From the NCBI GenBank assembly GCA_021648025.1, contig JAKITO010000003.1, positions 62,001 to 126,000 of the forward strand: a DNA stretch of 64,000 bases. Reading direction: 5' to 3'. This DNA is from Paracoccaceae bacterium (GTDB lineage: Bacteria; Pseudomonadota; Alphaproteobacteria; Rhodobacterales; Rhodobacteraceae). Both the position numbers and the translations under genes were made by a program. How positions within the stretch are numbered: the first letter of the stretch is position 1; each line of letters begins with the position of its first letter. Below the pieces are notes generated by a model that worked only from the letters and a program-made list of their open reading frames with translations, was not told the DNA's origin and searched no databases. Positions 59,979-64,000 of this stretch are shown in pieces.

Positions 59979-61085
59979 ATGAATCGGGTCATTGGAAAGT
60001 CCGGACCGGTCTGGGCCTTGGGTGCAATGAGTGGGACATCGCTGGACGGGGTGGATGCGGCAATGGTCCAAACTGATGGCGAACGGATATTCGGTTTTGG
60101 TGACGTCGGATATCGCCCCTACGACACCGACGAACGTGCGGTTTTGCAGGCCGCACTGGGCTGCTGGAGCGGGGAGCGGGCCGAGGCCGCCGGACGGGTT
60201 GTGGACGGCGCCCATCAGGCGTTGCTGGCGGGGTTCAAGATGGCTGGACTGGTGGGGTTTCACGGCCAGACCCTGGCCCATGAGCCGCGCGGTCGGGGCA
60301 CTTGTCAGGTGGGTGACGGGGCGGCATTGGCGGCGGCCCTGAACCTGCCGGTGGTCTGGGATTTTCGCAGCGACGATGTGGCAATGGGCGGCGAAGGTGC
60401 ACCACTGGCGCCGTTCTTCCACTTTGCCTGTGCACAGTGGATCGGGGCGACGGCGCCGATGGTGTTCCTTAATCTTGGTGGCGTTGGCAATCTGACCTTT
60501 GTTGACCCTTCGTGCGCCAGACCAGAGGTCCCGGGGGCGTTGCTGGGGTTTGATACCGGCCCGGCCAATGCGCCGTTGAACGACCTGATGATGGCACGGC
60601 TGGGCAGGGCGATGGACAAAGGCGGGGCATTGGCGGCGCGGGGTCTGGTTGAAACCGGCGCGTTGGAGTTGTTTCTGGATGAGCCGTATTTTGCGCGGAT
60701 ACCGCCCAAGTCTCTGGATCGCAATGACTTTGCTGAAATGATTGGGTTGGTAGGTGAATTGCCGGATGCGGATGCTGCGGCCACTTTGACGGCCATGTGT
60801 GCCGCTGGCGTGGCGCGCGGGATGGAACATTGCCCGGTTTCGCCGGAACGGGTTGTGGTGACGGGGGGCGGACGGCGCAACCCGGTGTTGATGGAAATGC
60901 TGAAAGTGTCATTGGAATGCCCGGTGGTGCCGGTCGAGGATGTGGGGCTGGACGGTGATATGCTTGAAGCGCAGGCGTTTGCCTATCTTGCGGTGCGGGT
61001 GGCGCGCGGGATGGCCACGTCCTGCCCGGGGACCACGGGGGTGCGTGCCTTGGTTGGCGGCGGCGTCGTCAGCGTTCCTGACTGA
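59979..61085 (+). CDS. anmK: Anhydro-N-acetylmuramic acid kinase
   Basis: A 368-residue sugar kinase of the actin-like fold that phosphorylates anhydroMurNAc during cell-wall recycling. [17 protein letters not shown] is the ATP-phosphate loop; [35 protein letters not shown] and [15 protein letters not shown] bind sugar and nucleotide; [12 protein letters not shown] and [14 protein letters not shown] complete the family. AAAGGAAAAGG precedes ATG 59979. It is divergent from tyrS, an arrangement I have the impression is common in the family. Confidence 0.96.
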   Translation: MNRVIGKSGPVWALGAMSGTSLDGVDAAMVQTDGERIFGFGDVGYRPYDTDERAVLQAALGCWSGERAEAAGRVVDGAHQALLAGFKMAGLVGFHGQTLAHEPRGRGTCQVGDGAALAAALNLPVVWDFRSDDVAMGGEGAPLAPFFHFACAQWIGATAPMVFLNLGGVGNLTFVDPSCARPEVPGALLGFDTGPANAPLNDLMMARLGRAMDKGGALAARGLVETGALELFLDEPYFARIPPKSLDRNDFAEMIGLVGELPDADAAATLTAMCAAGVARGMEHCPVSPERVVVTGGGRRNPVLMEMLKVSLECPVVPVEDVGLDGDMLEAQAFAYLAVRVARGMATSCPGTTGVRALVGGGVVSVPD

Positions 61086-61292
61086 GCGATCGGGCGTAGT
61101 CGGCAGGCTGTGATGTTCGATGTGATAGGGCTTGTTCCAGGCCAGAAACCGGACGGCGCGGTTGGTGACTGTGGCGCGGGTATTTTCCAGCCAATCAGCG
61201 ACCGGCGGGCACAGCCCGTGTTCGGCCAACAGGTCGGCGTGCAAAAATGGCCGGCCGATCACCACCGCTACCAACCAGAGCCAAATCAGCAA
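61086..61292 (-). pseudogene. C-terminal remnant of a fatty-acid desaturase gene
   Basis: The minus strand reads IALLIWLWLVAVVIGRPFLHADLLAEHG, then NTRATVTNRAVRFLAWNKPYHIEHHSLP. The NTR..TN..VRFLAWN.PYH.EHH pattern is the third His box region of membrane fatty-acid desaturases. The first two His boxes and at least 150 residues are missing, and the sequence after EHHSLPTTPD runs antisense into anmK without the expected FHRLP continuation. It is a dead fragment next to another dead gene. Confidence 0.75.
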
Positions 61293-61358
61293 TGCAATGG
61301 GAGGTGATCCAAAGGAGTGCGCTGACGCGCACGCTGGATAGTTGATTGGCGCGTGGGG

Positions 61359-61693
61359 TCAGTGCGGTATGTCAAATCCAGGTGGCGCCAGGGTGAAGCC
61401 GGAGAACTGGAAACCGGGAAAGACCGTGCAACTGACCAGGGTTCAGTCGCCGGGCCTTTGTCAGCCGTGCCTGGCAAAAGAATCAACGGCGCGCTTGCGC
61501 GGTAGCCAGATTTCAACGGCATCGTCCTTGTGCCAATGGCTGTTTGCCCTTTGGCCAGCAGAAAATAGATGTAGGTAGCAGTTGGGCGACCGTCGCTTTC
61601 ACCCACCCAGGTCTGGCGATACCAACCGCCTTCGGAGGCGGCGCAAGGTTCCAGGCGGTCGATGATCCCGGACAGGATTCTGAGCACTGGCAA
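61359..61693 (-). pseudogene. DUF985 cupin gene with frameshifts and a nonsense codon
   Basis: Three reading frames together rebuild a DUF985 cupin. SGIIDRLEPCAASEGGWYRQTWV and GRPTATYIYFLLAKGQ come first; then, in a second frame, SHWHKDDAVEIWLP; then APLILLPGTADKGPAT in the first frame again; then GD-stop-TLVSCTVFPGFQF-SGFTLAPPGFDIPH to a natural stop at 61359. The codon after GD is TGA where the family has TGG. About 20-25 residues are missing before GD. Several independent lesions make a sequencing artefact unlikely. Confidence 0.88.
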
Positions 61694-61722
61694 TTTCGTC
61701 TTAACAGACTATCTAACACCCC

Positions 61723-63141
61723 ATGAAGCTGACCATTCCTTTTGACAACAGTTTTGCCCGATTGGGCGTTGCATTTTACGCCCGTCAGCCGCCGGTTCCG
61801 GTCAAATCGCCGGTTCTGCGCGCGTTCAACCAGGACTTGGCCGATATGCTGGGAATAACCCCCGGCGAGGTCGCCGAACAGGCGCTGGTGTTTGGCGGCA
61901 ATCTGGTGCCGGATGGGGCTGACCCGTTGGCGCAGCTGTATTCGGGCCATCAGTTTGGCAACTATAACCCGCAATTGGGCGATGGGCGTGCGGTTTTGCT
62001 GGGCGAAGTTGTCGCCACAGACGGGATGCGTCGCGACATCCAACTCAAAGGGTCTGGGCGCACGCCGTTTTCGCGCGGCGGTGACGGGCGGGCCTGGCTG
62101 GGGCCGGTTATGCGCGAATATGTGGTCTCAGAGGCAATGCACGCGCTTGGCATTCCCACAACCCGCGCCCTGGCGGTGGTGGAAACCGGCGAGGATGTAA
62201 TCCGCGAAGGCCGGATGCCCGGTGCGGTGCTGACGCGGGTGGCCGCCAGCCATCTGCGGGTTGGCACGTTTCAGATATTTGCGGCGCGCGGTGATCTGAA
62301 ATCTCTGCGCGCGTTGACGGAATACGCCAGCGACCGCCACTATCCGGATGTGACGGGACCGATGGGTCTTTTAAAGGCGGTGCGCGATGCCCAGGCTGAA
62401 TTGATTGCCGGGTGGATGTCGGTGGGGTTCATTCACGGGGTGATGAACACTGACAATTGTTCGATATCGGGCGAAACAATTGACTATGGTCCTTGCGCAT
62501 TTATGGATACCTATCAACCGGGTACGGTATTTTCTTCAATTGATCATCAGGGGCGGTATGCCTATTCGAACCAACCTGACATTGCGGTCTGGAATCTGGC
62601 GCAATTGGCAACGGCCCTGATCCAGTTGTTTGATGACCGCGAGGCCGCGGTCGAACAAGCGACCGAGATTGTCCATGCCATGCCCGCCTTGATCGAATCG
62701 GCCTGGATGCGCCGGTTTCGGGGCAAACTGGGGCTAACGTCGCCCCGCAAGGGTGACAGCGCGCTGATCGATGACCTGTTGGCGCGCATGACCGCAGGGC
62801 AGGCGGATTTCACCAATACATTCAGGGCTTTGGGCAGTTCTCGGGCGCGTGATCAGTTTGCTGATCCGGCCAGTTTTGATCAATGGGCCGAAGGCTGGCA
62901 GGCGCGCAGCGATTCTGAACCTGACAGGGGGGCGACCTTGAAGGCAGCCAACCCGGCGTTCATCCCGCGCAATCACCGGATCGAGGCAATGATTGAGGCG
63001 GCGGTGGCCGGGAATTTTTCACCGTTTCACCGTTTGACCCGTGTTCTGGCCCACCCGTTTCAAGACCAGCCGGATGAAAACGATCTGAAAAACCCAGCCG
63101 AACCAGATGAAGTTGTTGTAGCAACCTTTTGTGGAACCTAG
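61723..63141 (+). CDS. selO: Protein adenylyltransferase SelO (YdiU/UPF0061)
   Basis: A 472-residue pseudokinase-fold enzyme that transfers AMP to Ser/Thr/Tyr of target proteins and is linked with redox stress. LYSGHQFGNYNPQLGDGRAV, DIQLKGSGRTPFSRGGDGRA (nucleotide-binding Lys and Arg), FIHGVMNTDNCSISGETIDYGP (catalytic Asp, Asn and metal Asp) and the length match. The C-terminal TFCGT holds a cysteine near the usual Cys/Sec position. The last four bases overlap the convergent EamA stop. Confidence 0.96.
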   Translation: MKLTIPFDNSFARLGVAFYARQPPVPVKSPVLRAFNQDLADMLGITPGEVAEQALVFGGNLVPDGADPLAQLYSGHQFGNYNPQLGDGRAVLLGEVVATDGMRRDIQLKGSGRTPFSRGGDGRAWLGPVMREYVVSEAMHALGIPTTRALAVVETGEDVIREGRMPGAVLTRVAASHLRVGTFQIFAARGDLKSLRALTEYASDRHYPDVTGPMGLLKAVRDAQAELIAGWMSVGFIHGVMNTDNCSISGETIDYGPCAFMDTYQPGTVFSSIDHQGRYAYSNQPDIAVWNLAQLATALIQLFDDREAAVEQATEIVHAMPALIESAWMRRFRGKLGLTSPRKGDSALIDDLLARMTAGQADFTNTFRALGSSRARDQFADPASFDQWAEGWQARSDSEPDRGATLKAANPAFIPRNHRIEAMIEAAVAGNFSPFHRLTRVLAHPFQDQPDENDLKNPAEPDEVVVATFCGT

Positions 63142-64000
63142 GTTTTCACCTGGCGGCGATTGATCAAAAACACCCCCGCAGCAACCAATGCCAAAGCCAT
63201 CCAGATCAGTGGGTGGATAATTTCCCCCAAAATCCACCAGCCAAGGATCACCGCAAATACCGGTGATAGAAAGCTGAACGAAGCGACTTCTCCGGCCCGG
63301 TAGATCGAGATCAGCTTGGCCCAAAGCAGATAACCGAACGCGGCGACAAAGATCACCTGAAACGCCAGTCCGGCCAGGTGTATCGGTTCTGGGTCGCGCA
63401 ATGTGTCACCAAGAAATGGTGCCAAACCCAGAAGGACAGGGGTTGAGACGCCCAGAACCATCAGCATCTGGGTTTCCGGCGGGACCCGCGACAAAGGGGT
63501 CAGGCGCATGATCAAGGCAATCGCCGCCCAGAACAACGCAGCCGCCAGCGCCAGCAGATCGCCCAGCCAGTTGGCTTGCCCGGCGCCATTGTCTTGTATG
63601 GCCAGGGCCACGCCGGTCATGGCCAGCACAAGGCCAAAGGCGCCAACCCGGGTCAGGCGTTCGCCGGGCAACAACAGATGACCCGCCAGTGCCAGCCAGA
63701 CCGGCATGGAATAAAAGATGATCGAAACGCGGGACACTGTGGATAGATCAAGAGCAATGTATAAAGCTATGAATTCAAATGCAAAAATTACTCCGTTTAT
63801 CGCACCCCAGAACAGGACCGTGCGGGTGATCTGGATACGGATACCGCGTGCCCTGATCCAGATCAGCAGGATGATCACCCCAAAGGCCGAGCGCAAACCG
63901 GCCTGAAACACCGGGCCAAAACCGCCGCCGGTGGTTTTTATCACCACCTGGTTGATCGCCAAAAGCATGGCAAATCCGATCAAAAGGGAGGCCCCACTGG
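63138..64000 (-). CDS. EamA-family (DMT) transporter, N-terminus beyond the window
   Basis: At least 287 residues with about ten hydrophobic helices in two EamA repeats. The open frame runs to the window edge as SGASLLIGFAMLLAINQVVIKTTGGGFGPVFQAGLRSAFG, so only the first residues are missing. The second repeat includes WAAIALIMRLTPLSRVPPETQMLML-type sequence and ISIYRAGEVASFSFLSPVFAVILGWWILGE. Such carriers export amino acids or other metabolites; the substrate is unknown. Its TAG stop overlaps the selO stop by four bases, tail to tail. Confidence 0.9.
   Translation of the reverse strand, partial: SGASLLIGFAMLLAINQVVIKTTGGGFGPVFQAGLRSAFGVIILLIWIRARGIRIQITRTVLFWGAINGVIFAFEFIALYIALDLSTVSRVSIIFYSMPVWLALAGHLLLPGERLTRVGAFGLVLAMTGVALAIQDNGAGQANWLGDLLALAAALFWAAIALIMRLTPLSRVPPETQMLMVLGVSTPVLLGLAPFLGDTLRDPEPIHLAGLAFQVIFVAAFGYLLWAKLISIYRAGEVASFSFLSPVFAVILGWWILGEIIHPLIWMALALVAAGVFLINRRQVKT

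Noticed and set aside
59904-60830. Apparent 300-residue N-terminal extension of tyrS
   Set aside because: It is antisense to anmK, which has full kinase motifs and a good ribosome site. TyrS begins at the usual place.

Overview
The window looks like chromosomal DNA of an alphaproteobacterium of the Rhodobacteraceae (Roseobacter type). This rests on gene content only: a complete soxRSVWXYZABCDEF cluster, a Zur-znuABC locus, a glpVSTPQU-type glycerol ABC operon, a DUF1638 + corrinoid + homocysteine methyltransferase set (split methionine synthase), the DUF1476 F1-ATPase zeta subunit, and an RNase E with a long acidic insertion. Coding DNA is mostly G+C-rich. The clear exception is an A+T-rich gene at about 1.9-3.2 kb. 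No complete insertion sequence, prophage or CRISPR array is visible.

Layout. 0-7.6 kb is mixed housekeeping on both strands: NifU-like scaffold (cut by the window edge), universal stress protein, class IV aminotransferase, an A+T-rich LysM-like orphan, trpS, a catalytically dead rhomboid, DUF2892, a Crp-family regulator and murJ. 7.7-18.5 kb is the sulfur-oxidation cluster. It encodes a two-cysteine ArsR repressor (SoxR), periplasmic thiol delivery (SoxS, SoxV, SoxW), the carrier SoxYZ, the hemoproteins SoxAX, SoxCD and SoxE, the hydrolase SoxB and the flavoprotein SoxF. Because soxCD is present, complete oxidation of thiosulfate to sulfate is expected. Two palindromes sharing the core TCACA-N2-TGTGA lie before soxX and soxB, and a strong terminator separates soxA from soxB. 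18.5-21.6 kb is zinc uptake, with a Zur box between zur and znuA. 21.7-24.7 kb is an acyl-CoA ligase plus an MFS carrier. 24.8-28.4 kb is a phosphonate-type ABC importer (phnDCE1E2) without C-P lyase genes. 28.5-30.1 kb is a BlaI/M56-peptidase pair without a beta-lactamase. 30.1-36.1 kb is the glycerol ABC operon on the minus strand.

36.1-48.4 kb shows gene decay mixed with housekeeping. There is a possible DUF3604 scrap, tRNA-Gly, an AI-2E transporter/holin chimera with a frameshift, YihY, a CAU-anticodon tRNA, a frameshifted small membrane gene, purMN, rnd, a lipoprotein, sufE, DUF1638 plus a corrinoid protein, a PA0069-family radical SAM gene with an internal deletion, a SAM methyltransferase and the homocysteine methyltransferase. 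48.4-54 kb holds the F1-ATPase zeta subunit, purC-purS-purQ (with an 11-bp minisatellite over the purQ stop) and a dctBD-like two-component pair whose regulator lacks the GAFTGA loop. 54-64 kb holds rne, a GNAT-like protein, tyrS, anmK, two adjacent pseudogenes (fatty-acid desaturase and DUF985 cupin), selO and an EamA carrier cut by the window end.

All calls come from reading the translations and the DNA by eye. No database search was run, and residue numbers are hand-counted.
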